Source of the DNA: Iodobacter fluviatilis
GTDB lineage: Bacteria > Pseudomonadota > Gammaproteobacteria > Burkholderiales > Chitinibacteraceae
Length of the DNA: 64,000 nt
Assembly (NCBI RefSeq): GCF_900451195.1
Contig: NZ_UGHR01000001.1
Coordinates: forward strand, 310,001 to 374,000
Direction of reading: 5' to 3'
Position 1 is the first letter of the stretch, and each line of letters opens with the position of its first letter. Below the pieces are notes generated by a model. It did no database searches, was not told the origin of the DNA, and was given only the letters and a program-made list of their open reading frames with translations. A program made the translations under genes and the position numbers. Of the stretch, positions 26,014 through 34,981 are shown piece by piece.

Positions 26014-28071
26014 TTATCCCCACCGAACGATGTAATTGAATGCAATATTGTCTGGGTGCGTTCTGCCCTGCGGGCCGTCTACCGTCGCTCTGGGTTGGGT
26101 GCGTACATAGTTCACACCTGGCTGGCCGCCGCCACCCGAATAAGATAACCAGCCACCATCATCAAAAGGCACGGTGTGCTGATGCTCGCCGACATTGGCG
26201 GCTTGATAGCTTAAGACTTCCCGCCCCGGATCAATACCGCGCCCCGCATCCCAGCCTGAGATATACATGCCGCGCAGGTCGGGCAGGGTGGCACCATAGA
26301 GAGAAGCAAGGACAGGGGCTTCGGCTGGATTAATGCCTTGGCCCTGTAAAAAGATCCAGCCAGCGGGCGGGGTATTGCTGGGCCATGGGACGGGGACGCC
26401 GGTTGGTACGCCGAAAGAGCCATCGACCAGCTTGTCAGCCGTCCGGCAGGCGTCCACGCGCACGCCGAAGGTGTTCTCGCCATTCCAGCCCATTAAAACA
26501 GGGTAGCTTTGTTTCCAAGGCTCGGTCGCATTGATTGTGCTGACGCCGCCGCCTTTGGGCGATAAGCCATTGCTGCCGTCAAAGATCACATGGCCGTTGC
26601 CGTAGTTTTGCCAGCGCAGCAGGCTCGATACGCCATCGTAATCTCTGGCCCTATCTGCAATGCTGCCCGCTGGATCGCGTGATTTTAAGTAATAGGTATG
26701 CAGCTGGCTGGTCAGAACACGGCCATCGCTGATCGACATGATTTTAGTCGGCAGGTTGCCGTCGCCATTGGTGGTAACGCCAAAGTGCAACTCGCCCCAA
26801 TTGGCCGCCTCGCCTGCACCTTCTGCCCAGATGGCCGCAACATTGGAAACGGCGGAAACATCCCTGAATGAATCCCAAGTAATCGCCCCTAAAATTTGCT
26901 TGGTCGCGCTGGGGTTCTTTTTTTCAAAAACGACCCGCGAAAAATCAGCGGCTTCGGTAGTTTGATTCAGCGTCATGTGCTTTGTTAGAAGCGTGCCATC
27001 TTGGCGCATCTCCCAGCGCCCTAGCGCTAAATCGGCCTCGCCCGTCATTTGAAAAACCATTGACGCCCCGTAAGCGTAGCCATTGCGATAAGTGCCGATC
27101 TTGCTCAGGATCGAATAGCCTTGGGAATACTGAGTTCTTTGTGAGACAAGCCAGGTCGCTTTATTGTCTAGGGGGAATTGGGTGTAATTGTGGAATGCGC
27201 CTTGCGTCCAGTTATACAAACCGCCATCAGAGAACAATTCCGCATTCGAGTTGTACACGCCATTGATAGAAAGTGATTTTCCTAAATACGCCCCAAGTAT
27301 TGGGTATCTGTCATCTGCTTCGCTCTTCAGGTAATAGCGCTCGCCGTGCGGGTTGGCCTCATTGACGTGCGCTTCAATCAGCCCCTTGGTTTCCCCTTCG
27401 GTGGTGTATTGCGGGTGAGGGTCTGCGGCCTGGCTGTGGGCGCTGTCTGCTTCGTCAGCGTGCTGGATCGCTTCATCGCGCCCACGGTTGCCTTCTTTAA
27501 CTGCGGTGTCGCTGAGGTCTTGCCTTAAGTCGGCGTTGGTTTTGTCGGTGATTTTTTTGTTGTAGTAGTCTTTTGAATGCGGGTCGTCATCGGCAATATG
27601 CTGCTTCATGGTTTCTTCGACCAGCTCAATACTGGCGATGCCAATATCTTGGCTGGCGCTGATGGTGACAGCGGCGGTGTTGCTGACGACAAACACCATG
27701 CGCAGGGTTTGTACCTTGCCCGATCCTTCTTCTAATTGCGGTTTGTAGCTGGCCGGGCAATTGGCGACGGCGATTAAGCCGCCTTTGTCGTCATACAGGC
27801 CCATTTCTCGAATCCACCAGCCGCCGACGTTTTCTTTAATGATGAGTTCGGCAATCACGGTGTTTTTTCCCGCTTCGGATTTGAGCGAGTTTAGATTGCT
27901 GCGGTAGTTCTCTTTGATGAGCTGGGTCTGGTTTTCATCCGGGGTGGTGTCGTTGCCGCCGCCATCGCCTACCGCCATTTTTTCAATATGGATGGTTTTG
28001 TTTTGCGCGGTGGCTTCGGCAATCTGGGCTTCGCCGTAGGTCGTCAGGATTGCAAAGTATTTTTGGCTCAT
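26014..28071 (-). CDS. Tail fibre protein (P2 gpH-like)
   Basis: 685 residues; receptor-binding fibre. N-terminal baseplate-attachment domain (KYFAILTTYGEAQIAEATAQ, VGGWWIREMGLYDD), helical shaft, variable middle, and a tail-collar type tip (PVPWPSNTPPAGWIFLQGQG, LPDLRGMYISGWD). ATG 28071 overlaps the gpI stop; the frame upstream to 28314 is a shadow of gpI. The tip region is likely host-range determining. Confidence 0.92.
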   Translation of the reverse strand: MSQKYFAILTTYGEAQIAEATAQNKTIHIEKMAVGDGGGNDTTPDENQTQLIKENYRSNLNSLKSEAGKNTVIAELIIKENVGGWWIREMGLYDDKGGLIAVANCPASYKPQLEEGSGKVQTLRMVFVVSNTAAVTISASQDIGIASIELVEETMKQHIADDDPHSKDYYNKKITDKTNADLRQDLSDTAVKEGNRGRDEAIQHADEADSAHSQAADPHPQYTTEGETKGLIEAHVNEANPHGERYYLKSEADDRYPILGAYLGKSLSINGVYNSNAELFSDGGLYNWTQGAFHNYTQFPLDNKATWLVSQRTQYSQGYSILSKIGTYRNGYAYGASMVFQMTGEADLALGRWEMRQDGTLLTKHMTLNQTTEAADFSRVVFEKKNPSATKQILGAITWDSFRDVSAVSNVAAIWAEGAGEAANWGELHFGVTTNGDGNLPTKIMSISDGRVLTSQLHTYYLKSRDPAGSIADRARDYDGVSSLLRWQNYGNGHVIFDGSNGLSPKGGGVSTINATEPWKQSYPVLMGWNGENTFGVRVDACRTADKLVDGSFGVPTGVPVPWPSNTPPAGWIFLQGQGINPAEAPVLASLYGATLPDLRGMYISGWDAGRGIDPGREVLSYQAANVGEHQHTVPFDDGGWLSYSGGGGQPGVNYVRTQPRATVDGPQGRTHPDNIAFNYIVRWG

Positions 28072-28616
28072 AGGGTGTCGATTGCCTTGGGGTAGATGTT
28101 GATGACTTCGCCCTGGTATTGGCCGACGCCGATATAGATCAGGCCGCGTGGCTCGACGCTGATATTCATTTCGATTAAATGGCGCGAGAGCGGTTTGGCT
28201 TCGTCGATTAAATAATTCAGCTCGATCTGGGTTTCTTCGGTAATGCCTTGGTCTATGGTTTTGACTTCCAGCTTGAAGGTGCCACGCGGGCCGATGGGGT
28301 TTTCTTCCCACCATTCGGTGATCTCTAAGCGATAGCCCAGCGGCTCGACGATGCGTTTAAGTGCGCCGATGGTGCCTTTATGCTGATGTACAAAGAACGA
28401 TTGGCGGATCACTTCCCGCTGCACCGGCTCGCTCCAGTTCTCGTCCCATCGATCTACAGAGAAAGCCCAGGCTAAATAGGGCAAGGCCGCTTTCGGGCAG
28501 GTGTCGGCATTCCAAAGCGCCGCCAGCAAAATAGGCAGTTCTTGCCCAGCTTGGCAGCTTTGGGCAATAGCGCGTTCTAATTTGCTTGATCCGGTGGGCA
28601 GCAGGGATTTAGTCAT
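28068..28616 (-). CDS. Baseplate/tail protein gpI
   Basis: 182 residues from ATG 28616 (KLERAIAQSCQAG, LPYLAWAFSVDRWDENW, GTIGALKRIVEPLGY), matching the P2 gpI family. It overlaps the end of gpJ by eight bases. The longer frame to 28739 lies inside gpJ. Confidence 0.92.
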   Translation of the reverse strand: MTKSLLPTGSSKLERAIAQSCQAGQELPILLAALWNADTCPKAALPYLAWAFSVDRWDENWSEPVQREVIRQSFFVHQHKGTIGALKRIVEPLGYRLEITEWWEENPIGPRGTFKLEVKTIDQGITEETQIELNYLIDEAKPLSRHLIEMNISVEPRGLIYIGVGQYQGEVINIYPKAIDTL

Positions 28617-29508
28617 CGATGCCGCCGACGGTGATATCCACGGCGGTGCAGTGCGCGGCCTGTGTTTCATCAAGCACCACATCTTTAGCCGGTGAAACGA
28701 GTTCGACACGCTGCACGCCTTCCACATGCAGCGCGGCAAAGATGGCCGATTGCCGGATATCGCGCCCCATGCGGCGCTGGGTGCTGATGTATTTTTGAAG
28801 CTGGGCGTGGGCGGCTTCTAAAATCGGGCCTTTTTCTGGGCCTTGGTAAAGATATAAAACGGCGGTAACGGCGTAATTGACGATGCTGGCCGACTGCACG
28901 GTCAGCCGGTCGCCTACGGGGCGCACATCTTCGCCCGATAGCAGCAGCCTGACTTTGCTGAGTAAATCAGCGGGGGCTGAGCCGTCGTCATCATTTGCCA
29001 GCACGCTGACGACCACTTCGCAGGGGTTGGGGCTGATGGCGCTGGCGTCGGCCACACGGGCATCCGCCGATAAAGCATGAAAGATATACGCCGACCTTGG
29101 CCCCGCCACGCTTAAGCCTTCAAAGGCCCGCTGGCCCCGTGCGCGGAGTGAATCATCAGATTCTAAAACCGCATCGGTGGGCGGTACCGCGTTTGGGTCG
29201 GCTGGCGTAATTACAAAGCGCTGCACATTAAAATTAGCCACCAGATGGTCTAAATCGCTCCCCTGGCTAAATGCCAACATGCAAGCTGCGCCGCGTTCGT
29301 TAATGCGTTGCCGCTGGATCACTTCACGGTAAGCGTTTTCTTGTAAGAGCTTGGTGAGTGGTTCAGATTCCAGACTCAGTACGGCGGCCGCATCGGGGTA
29401 GAGCGCAATCAGCGCCGCTTTGCGATCCTTAAAAATGGTTTCAAAATCCAGCGCCTCGATCAGGTTGGGCGGGGGCAGGCGGGAGAGGTCTACTTCTTGG
29501 CTTTTCAT
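28609..29508 (-). CDS. Baseplate wedge protein gpJ
   Basis: 299 residues with LPPPNLIEALDFETIFKDRK at the N terminus and the DDSLRARGQRAFEGLSVAGP segment of the gpJ family. Part of the V-W-J-I baseplate operon. Confidence 0.94.
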   Translation of the reverse strand: MKSQEVDLSRLPPPNLIEALDFETIFKDRKAALIALYPDAAAVLSLESEPLTKLLQENAYREVIQRQRINERGAACMLAFSQGSDLDHLVANFNVQRFVITPADPNAVPPTDAVLESDDSLRARGQRAFEGLSVAGPRSAYIFHALSADARVADASAISPNPCEVVVSVLANDDDGSAPADLLSKVRLLLSGEDVRPVGDRLTVQSASIVNYAVTAVLYLYQGPEKGPILEAAHAQLQKYISTQRRMGRDIRQSAIFAALHVEGVQRVELVSPAKDVVLDETQAAHCTAVDITVGGIDD

Positions 29509-29511
29509 GGC

Positions 29512-29862
29512 TTAGGCTCGCAAAGGAATAGAAAGCGCCACCGGCTGCTGGCCGCGCGGGCCATCGATGCGTTCAGCTTCTAAGGTGACGCTGAGTGCGC
29601 CGTGTGGCTGGCCCAGCTCTAAGGTGACACGCTGGGCGCGGATACGCGGCTCCCATTTTTTAAGCGCGGTGGCAGTTGCGGCCATCACCCGTAAGCGGGT
29701 TGCACCGTTTAAAGGCTGATCGATCAGCGCGGGGATTTCAGAGCCATAGTCGCGGCGCATTAAGCGGCTGCCTAGTGGCGTGGTGAGCACATCGGCAATG
29801 GATTGCTGGATATGGGCCAGATCATCAATCGCATGGCCGCTGTGTCTGTTCAGGCCCGCCAT
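29512..29862 (-). CDS. Baseplate protein gpW (lysozyme-like wedge)
   Basis: 116 residues; HIQQSIADVLTTPLGSRLMR and RRDYGSEIPALIDQPLN are the gpW/gp25-like signature. It overlaps gpV by one base. Confidence 0.94.
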   Translation of the reverse strand: MAGLNRHSGHAIDDLAHIQQSIADVLTTPLGSRLMRRDYGSEIPALIDQPLNGATRLRVMAATATALKKWEPRIRAQRVTLELGQPHGALSVTLEAERIDGPRGQQPVALSIPLRA

Positions 29863-30539
29863 TATTTCGGCCCGCCTGTGCTGTCATTGCCTCTTTGCAC
29901 CTTATCGTGGGTGTGATCATGCAAGACCACGCCATTACTGGTGAGTGCGCCACCGCTTTGGGTGATTGGGCCGGTAATCGTGGTTGCACCGCCCCCTTCA
30001 CCGCCGGTACCGCTCATGCCTGCGGCGTAGCTGAATGCGCCCAGCACATCGGCTTTGCCTTTAAATGTACTGTCGCCCTTAATAACCAGATCACCGCCCA
30101 CGGTGAGATTGCCCGTGGTGGTCGTTTCAGGGCAATCGACGGTGACGCTATCGGAGGCTTGAATCAGTGCAGTCTTGATGCCGGTGACACTGAGTGCGCC
30201 GCTGTCGTGGTTGTAGCTGAGGAGCGCTCCGTCAGGAAAGGCCACGCAAGTGACGGTGGCGGCAGAGCTTGGCGCAGGCATCGCATCTGAAAACAGCCCA
30301 GGCAATACCACGCCCGCGCCCACTTCACCGGATTGGCTAAATAGAATCACTTGCTCGCCGACGCTGGGCGGACTCCAGATCCGCACCTTGCCTGCTCGAG
30401 GGGTGAGCCATGGCAGCCAATCGGTCAGCAGCTCGCCGCTTTGCACACGGCAGAGCGCATTGGTGTGATCCACTTCGGCCACGGTGCCGATGCGGATCAG
30501 GCTTTCTAAAATTCGGGAATGTTCGGCTGTTTGATTCAT
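29862..30539 (-). CDS. Baseplate spike protein gpV
   Basis: 225 residues. OB-fold N terminus (RIGTVAEVDHTNALCRVQSG, DWLPWLTPRAGKVRIWSPPS) and a beta-helical C-terminal tip with Gly-rich repeats ending in HDHTHDKV, likely a metal-binding tip. First gene of the baseplate operon. Confidence 0.94.
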   Translation of the reverse strand: MNQTAEHSRILESLIRIGTVAEVDHTNALCRVQSGELLTDWLPWLTPRAGKVRIWSPPSVGEQVILFSQSGEVGAGVVLPGLFSDAMPAPSSAATVTCVAFPDGALLSYNHDSGALSVTGIKTALIQASDSVTVDCPETTTTGNLTVGGDLVIKGDSTFKGKADVLGAFSYAAGMSGTGGEGGGATTITGPITQSGGALTSNGVVLHDHTHDKVQRGNDSTGGPK

Positions 30540-30975
30540 TCAGCCATAGTGCCGCGCCGGTGCGTGATGTTCACGCACCGGCGGGTGTGAGGAGGTTTTT
30601 TACATTAACGAGTGGTTTTTTAAAATATGCTACGAAGTGTTTTTTTTGTTCACAGGGCAGTCTGGGCTCTGTGCTTGAGGGCAGTTCTTGTCTTCACTAC
30701 ACTTGTATTCGTGCTGGGGATAAATCTCGCTGCTACTCGGCCCTGAAACATGAATAATGATTTTAATCATTATTATTATGACCTTTTTAAAGATGTTGCA
30801 AAAGCGTGATTTTTTAAGCTTTCTCATGACATTTTCCTGCCGTTTTAAACAGCCTCCAAATTGCCGTCACGACGATTATCAAAAAACAGGGGAAAATGAA
30901 AAACTGATAAACGGCAGGGTATCTTTATCCGCGAAATAAATTTTATAGCTAACTAACCTCGCTCAAATTTACAAA
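30540..30975 (-). other. Promoter region of the gpV operon
   Basis: A 436-bp gap upstream of gpV. It has a perfect hairpin (CCGGTGCGTG / CACGCACCGG, about 30556-30580) close to the gpV start and an AT-rich stretch (30750-30790) suited to a promoter. A 65-codon minus-strand frame (30630-30827) is not convincing. A late, Ogr-dependent promoter is expected here; I did not find a clear TGT/ACA dyad. Confidence 0.45.
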
Positions 30976-31428
30976 TTACTTGCTAATTTGACTGAGGATA
31001 GTCTCGGCGATGAGTTCATTATCGCTTTGGCTAAATCCCAGCAATACGCGGGCGGCGTATTTGTGTTTGATGGTGCCCGTTTTATTGACGCGGCCAGATA
31101 AGCCAAATTGATGAATTTGAGCAATGCGGGCCGTGCTGGGGGAGAAGCGAACGACTGCACCGTTGTCGCTGCTTTGGGTTTTAAGGTGGCGGGTGGTGCG
31201 CAGTTTGGCAAACATCTGCCTTTTAATGCGTCCTTTCTTTTTACGCTGCTGCGGCAAGCGTGGGGCGTAGGGCGTGCCGTCGGGGTTTTGCTGGGCTGCG
31301 ATATGCGCTTGCTGGCGTTTGCGTAACTCCATCGCCAGCTTCTTATTCATGCCGCGTAATTCTTTCGTGCTTAGATTCCCCAATAAGCCCGCCGCCCAGC
31401 CTTCCAGCGCTTTAAAGTTGTCGCTCAT
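30976..31428 (-). CDS. Phage virion morphogenesis protein (P2 gpS-like tail completion)
   Basis: 150 residues; LEGWAAGLLGNLSTKELRGM, then RRLPQQRKKKGRIK-like basic stretch and AQIHQFGLSGRVNK. Tail completion and stability protein. It overlaps gpR by four bases. Confidence 0.92.
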   Translation of the reverse strand: MSDNFKALEGWAAGLLGNLSTKELRGMNKKLAMELRKRQQAHIAAQQNPDGTPYAPRLPQQRKKKGRIKRQMFAKLRTTRHLKTQSSDNGAVVRFSPSTARIAQIHQFGLSGRVNKTGTIKHKYAARVLLGFSQSDNELIAETILSQISK

Positions 31429-31886
31429 TCAACTGGCCACGGCTGATCGCGCAGGAATAGCTCCCAATCTTTGCCCGCGTATTCATCCAGCGGCGGCTCG
31501 CCGTAATGGGTGATGACGGGCTTGCCGTCTACTTCTCGCACCACCACGCGCTCAGTCAAGTTTATCTTGATCGAAAGGTCTATGGTGTCGTGGTTCAGGA
31601 TATCCGCTTCAAAACTGATACCGTTCTGGCGTTTGTCTACATTACTAAAAAGCTCGGGCTGATTGCTGCTTACCCAGGCCAGCAACGGCACCATGATGGT
31701 GTCTGGGTGGTCGGCGTAATCCTGAATGATGGCGTTTAGGGTGTATTGATATTCAAATGAAAGCGACTTGCCCGCCGTGGCAATGAGATTGCCTTCATCA
31801 ATAAAGATGGCCAGCTTGTCGGGATTGTGGGCGAGGTGTTGAACGGTGGCAGAAAGGTAATCGCGCAGGCTGGCGGGCTTAATCAT
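31425..31886 (-). CDS. P2 gpR-like tail completion protein
   Basis: 153 residues (KPASLRDYLSATVQHLAHNP, then ILNHDTIDLSIKINLTERVV). Acts with gpS at the tail-head end. It overlaps the Rz1-like gene by four bases. Confidence 0.92.
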   Translation of the reverse strand: MIKPASLRDYLSATVQHLAHNPDKLAIFIDEGNLIATAGKSLSFEYQYTLNAIIQDYADHPDTIMVPLLAWVSSNQPELFSNVDKRQNGISFEADILNHDTIDLSIKINLTERVVVREVDGKPVITHYGEPPLDEYAGKDWELFLRDQPWPVE

Positions 31887-32149
31887 GGGGCGGCCTTAGG
31901 GGTCTGCTGGCATTGCAGCACCATATCGACTTGTGCCGCGCAGCTGTGCCACGCGGCTTCCAGATCATCAATCGCTTGATTCAGCTCGCCGTTTGTTTGG
32001 GCTTGGCTCGCTGGCAGGCGGCAGGCTGTCACGGTGGGACAGCCAATCTCGATAAGCTGCACCGCTGGCGATTTCGGGGCGCTGGCGCAGGCGGGCAATA
32101 TCAGCAGGCAGGCGAGCATCAGCCCAATCCCTGACTTCTTTGCTTTCAT
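31883..32149 (-). CDS. Rz1-like outer-membrane spanin lipoprotein (LysC-like)
   Basis: 88 residues from ATG 32149. Signal peptide with lipobox LLILPAC, then a short Cys-containing periplasmic part. It is nested out of frame in the 3' part of the Rz-like gene, the classic Rz/Rz1 layout. Spanin pairs fuse the inner and outer membranes at lysis. Confidence 0.8.
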   Translation of the reverse strand: MKAKKSGIGLMLACLLILPACASAPKSPAVQLIEIGCPTVTACRLPASQAQTNGELNQAIDDLEAAWHSCAAQVDMVLQCQQTPKAAP

Positions 32150-32426
32150 TTTTAATTTGCTCCATGGCGCGTTTGTTTTTAAGCAGGGCAGAATTGACGC
32201 TTTCAATGCTGCTGCGTAAATCAGCCTGGGCGGCGTCGTTGTCGCTGCTGGCTTTGTAAAGCTGCTCAAGTAAGGCCGCTTGCTGGGCCTTGTCTTGCTC
32301 GCTGGCGTTTAATTCGATTTGCAGCAGCTCGGCTGTGTGCTTCTGGCCTTGGTGCAAATTGATGGCAATCAGCAGCGCGGCTAGGCAGCACAAAGCGATA
32401 AGGGCAAGGGCGGTGAGTCGGCTCAT
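31968..32426 (-). CDS. Rz-like inner-membrane spanin (LysB-like)
   Basis: 152 residues. N-terminal membrane anchor (LTALALIALCCLAALLIAIN) and a long periplasmic coiled coil (EQLYKASSDNDAAQADLRSS), ending in a basic tail. It overlaps the endolysin gene by four bases and contains the start of the Rz1-like gene. Confidence 0.85.
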   Translation of the reverse strand: MSRLTALALIALCCLAALLIAINLHQGQKHTAELLQIELNASEQDKAQQAALLEQLYKASSDNDAAQADLRSSIESVNSALLKNKRAMEQIKNESKEVRDWADARLPADIARLRQRPEIASGAAYRDWLSHRDSLPPASEPSPNKRRAESSD

Positions 32427-32887
32427 TTAAGCCCCGCGTAATAGGTTTTATCCCCTGCAAACTTGGTCAGCACTTGCCGCCGGTTGGCTCCTTTACGAAA
32501 GCCGATATGTACCCAAGCGCTCGGCAGTGTGGGGGACTCTAAAATCAATTGATCAAACTCGATATCAGAGGCGGCCAAAGTTCTTGCAATCGTTCTGGCC
32601 GTGCCAAACTTTGGGCAGCGGATATCTACGGCGCGGGCGGTAGCGTGATCGCTGCTGGCGCTGCCACCGACCACTTTATTTAATGCGGGGGTACGCCAGC
32701 CGCTAGTAATAATGAGGGGATTGTTTCCGAGTATTGCCCGGATTTTTTCTAATTGCTCGCAGGTGTGGGTCGCGTTGTCTTGCAGCGTGGCGGGCAGGCT
32801 GTTGTCGATGTTGAGGCGGTCGGCGGTTGCGCTGGCGGTGAATTCGCGCAGGCTGAAGTGTGGGGAGAGCTGGGGAGAGGTGTTCAA
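32423..32887 (-). CDS. Endolysin, M15-type D-Ala-D-Ala peptidase
   Basis: 154 residues. Peptidase M15 zinc motif: ITSGWRTPALN, SSDHATARAVDI (HxxxxxxxD) and the C-terminal AWVHIGFR His. There is no signal peptide, so release needs a holin. P2 itself uses a lysozyme-type endolysin; the M15 type is found in many betaproteobacterial P2-like phages. Confidence 0.9.
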   Translation of the reverse strand: MNTSPQLSPHFSLREFTASATADRLNIDNSLPATLQDNATHTCEQLEKIRAILGNNPLIITSGWRTPALNKVVGGSASSDHATARAVDIRCPKFGTARTIARTLAASDIEFDQLILESPTLPSAWVHIGFRKGANRRQVLTKFAGDKTYYAGLK

Positions 32888-33188
32888 TGTGAGGCTCCTT
32901 GTCTAATAATTTCTGAATAGGCCATACCAAAGCGGCCCATAAATCGCTGACGTTGCCGCGCTTAAAGCAGAAATAAACACCGCCAAACAACAGTAAAAAG
33001 GTGTGTGCCGGATTGGTGGCCGTGATCCCCATCAGAAGGCGAATAGCAGTCAGGCCGTAATAGACGGTTAAGCCATAAGCAAAAATAGAAATGCCTAGGC
33101 TATGGGCTTTGCTGTTTCGATTAAACAGGGCAATGCTGAGCGCTGCAAAGAGGCAGGCCAGCACGCTGATGAGTAAATAGAGGTTCAT
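32703..33188 (-). CDS. Putative holin or membrane protein, long overlap with endolysin
   Basis: 161 residues. The first 110 hold three hydrophobic helices (YLLISVLACLFAALSIALFN, GLTVYYGLTAIRLLMGI, TFLLLFGGVYFCF). The last 60 are Arg/Gln/His-rich and overlap the endolysin start by 185 bp. The basic tail may be real or a read-out of the overlapping frame. Confidence 0.7.
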   Translation of the reverse strand: MNLYLLISVLACLFAALSIALFNRNSKAHSLGISIFAYGLTVYYGLTAIRLLMGITATNPAHTFLLLFGGVYFCFKRGNVSDLWAALVWPIQKLLDKEPHIEHLSPALPTLQPARIHRQRNRRPPQHRQQPARHAARQRDPHLRAIRKNPGNTRKQSPHYY

Positions 33189-33553
33189 TTTTTGCCCCCG
33201 ATCTTGAGTAAGTCCTCGGGGTGTTCAGCCCGCACAATCAGCCATTGCAGCAGCTTCATACTGATCGCACCGGCAATCAGTGCGCCGATGCCTTCGCTGA
33301 CGACAATCGAAGCGGGCAGGGGAATGGCGATCAGATCCGCCACCAGTTTGGCGGCCACGCAACCGGCCACAAAGGCGGTCAAAAAGAAAACGATCTTCTG
33401 TAAAACGCTGAGCTTTTGCGCGGTCATGATAAACACCACGGCCCCCGCAAAACTGCCCATCAGTACGTCGGCGTGGATGCCTGAGAACAAGCCCGCAATG
33501 GTGAGTAAAAACACGGTGAAAGAGGCGGCGGTGCCGGTGAGTGGTTCGGTCAT
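33185..33553 (-). CDS. Putative phage holin
   Basis: 122 residues with three or four transmembrane helices (FTVFLLTIAGLFSG, IVFFLTAFVAGCVAAKLV, GIGALIAGAISMKLLQWL) and a charged C terminus. It is located between gpX and the endolysin, as holins are in P2-like phages. Overlaps the next gene by four bases. Confidence 0.8.
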   Translation of the reverse strand: MTEPLTGTAASFTVFLLTIAGLFSGIHADVLMGSFAGAVVFIMTAQKLSVLQKIVFFLTAFVAGCVAAKLVADLIAIPLPASIVVSEGIGALIAGAISMKLLQWLIVRAEHPEDLLKIGGKK

Positions 33554-33557
33554 TGGT

Positions 33558-33764
33558 TTAGTCCCATAGTTGAATAATGGTTTTTTTGGATTCGGGCGGG
33601 ATGGCGTCGGGCAGATCGATCAGGGTTCCCATGGGAATCAGTGGCCCCAAGTCGGCCAGCCGGTGATTAGCGGCCAGCGCTGCTTCGGTTACGCCTGCGG
33701 TTTTGCCGTAAATACGCCAGCAAATATCGTCCAGCGTGTCGCCTTGCTTGGCCACGACTTGCAT
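33558..33764 (-). CDS. P2 gpX-like tail protein (LysM-like)
   Basis: 68 residues (VVAKQGDTLDDICWRIYGKT, then GTLIDLPDAI). Small essential tail protein X. It overlaps gpL by one base. Confidence 0.93.
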   Translation of the reverse strand: MQVVAKQGDTLDDICWRIYGKTAGVTEAALAANHRLADLGPLIPMGTLIDLPDAIPPESKKTIIQLWD

Positions 33765-34231
33765 CAGATCAGCTCAACACTGGCGCGGTTTGATCCGAGT
33801 AAGTCCCGAATAGCCCAACGTGCGTCGCGGCGTAGGTCTTCGATAGGGTCAAGCAATTTGTCTGCCTTATCGTGCCCGTCGCCGGTGCTATCAAAATCGC
33901 GGTAGCGCTCGATCAGGTTTGCCCTGGCTAAGCAGTACACGGCACGGATGTAATGGCTGACTAATACGCTCTGACAATCCAGTGTTTCGCTTTCGACTTC
34001 GGCTAAGTTCTGGATGCCATCGGCCAGATGTTTGGCTTTAAATTTGCGTAGGTCTTGATTGGCGCTGGCCATCGCCGCAATCAGCGCCATTCTTAGCCTT
34101 GGCTCGGTAACGGTGCCATCGATGCGTAAAGCTAAGCTTGCGTCGGCCATATCGATATCTGGCCAGAAACCGCTGTTTTTAATCAGCGGCTCTAAGCTTT
34201 CGCCGCTTTTTTGTGCTGCAATAAATCCCAT
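33764..34231 (-). CDS. Head completion protein gpL
   Basis: 155 residues (FWPDIDMADASLALRIDGTV, HYIRAVYCLARANLIERYRD). It stabilises filled heads and joins tails. Confidence 0.93.
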   Translation of the reverse strand: MGFIAAQKSGESLEPLIKNSGFWPDIDMADASLALRIDGTVTEPRLRMALIAAMASANQDLRKFKAKHLADGIQNLAEVESETLDCQSVLVSHYIRAVYCLARANLIERYRDFDSTGDGHDKADKLLDPIEDLRRDARWAIRDLLGSNRASVELI

Positions 34232-34321
34232 GATCTGTCCTTAAGAGGTGGAGGGGGATTTGAAAGAACCTTAAAAGGCTTCGCCTCCCCCTGCCTCTTG
34301 CTGCGGGGTACGCTCGGTCGG

Positions 34322-34981
34322 CTACTTTTCAGCGGCCATGTTCTTGATCTCGCGCTGGAGTTTTTCCAGATCCTTTTTAACGCCGCATTTATCGTGAAGC
34401 GCGAGGGCTTGCTGGAAGTAGTCCACCGCCGCCGGTTTGTCTTGCTCAGATAAGCCGTAGGCAATGGCCTTAAACAGCTTGGCCTTCACCTGGTCGGGCA
34501 TATCTTCGGCCTGGGTGATTTCGGCAATCTCTTGCAGCCCGGCTACATCGATGACTTCGCCCAATGCCCGGCCATTCATCGCGGTATCGGCCATTTCCTC
34601 GACAACCAAACACGCCAAGGTGCGCTGGTACTGATCCGGCAGAAACAATTTATGCTTGATCGCATAGCGCACAATGGGCAGCGCGTCGGTGAAGTTGCCG
34701 GTGTCGATCATCCACACCATGACAGTCATCAGCACTTCATCTTGCCCGCCACCTTGGGCGGATAAAGCGCCGCTGATCCATGGCGCGTAATCGGGCAGCA
34801 TTTCGCGCTTGGCATCGATCTTGCGGCTAAGGGACTGGATCTGCTTAAGCCGTCGCTTGTCGCCCGCGAGCTTATGCAACATCAGCGCGTAGCCGCTTGC
34901 ATTCACATGGGCACCCGAACCGCTCTCTTTTGAGCGCTGAGCCGCCGTCATGCGCAACAAGTGGGCTTTTGCGGGACTCAC
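34322..34981 (-). CDS. Terminase small subunit (P2 gpM-like endonuclease)
   Basis: 219 residues (SPAKAHLLRMTAAQRSKESG, DEVLMTVMVWMIDTGNFTDA). Cuts cos with gpP. It overlaps gpN by four bases. Confidence 0.94.
   Translation of the reverse strand: MSPAKAHLLRMTAAQRSKESGSGAHVNASGYALMLHKLAGDKRRLKQIQSLSRKIDAKREMLPDYAPWISGALSAQGGGQDEVLMTVMVWMIDTGNFTDALPIVRYAIKHKLFLPDQYQRTLACLVVEEMADTAMNGRALGEVIDVAGLQEIAEITQAEDMPDQVKAKLFKAIAYGLSEQDKPAAVDYFQQALALHDKCGVKKDLEKLQREIKNMAAEK

Noticed and set aside
30630..30827. 65-codon minus-strand ORF upstream of gpV
   Set aside because: No ribosome-binding site or family match, and it fills what should be a promoter region.
34192..34464. 90-codon minus-strand ORF between L and M
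   Set aside because: Overlaps both real genes in another frame; composition is Arg/Ser/Pro-rich as in shadow frames.
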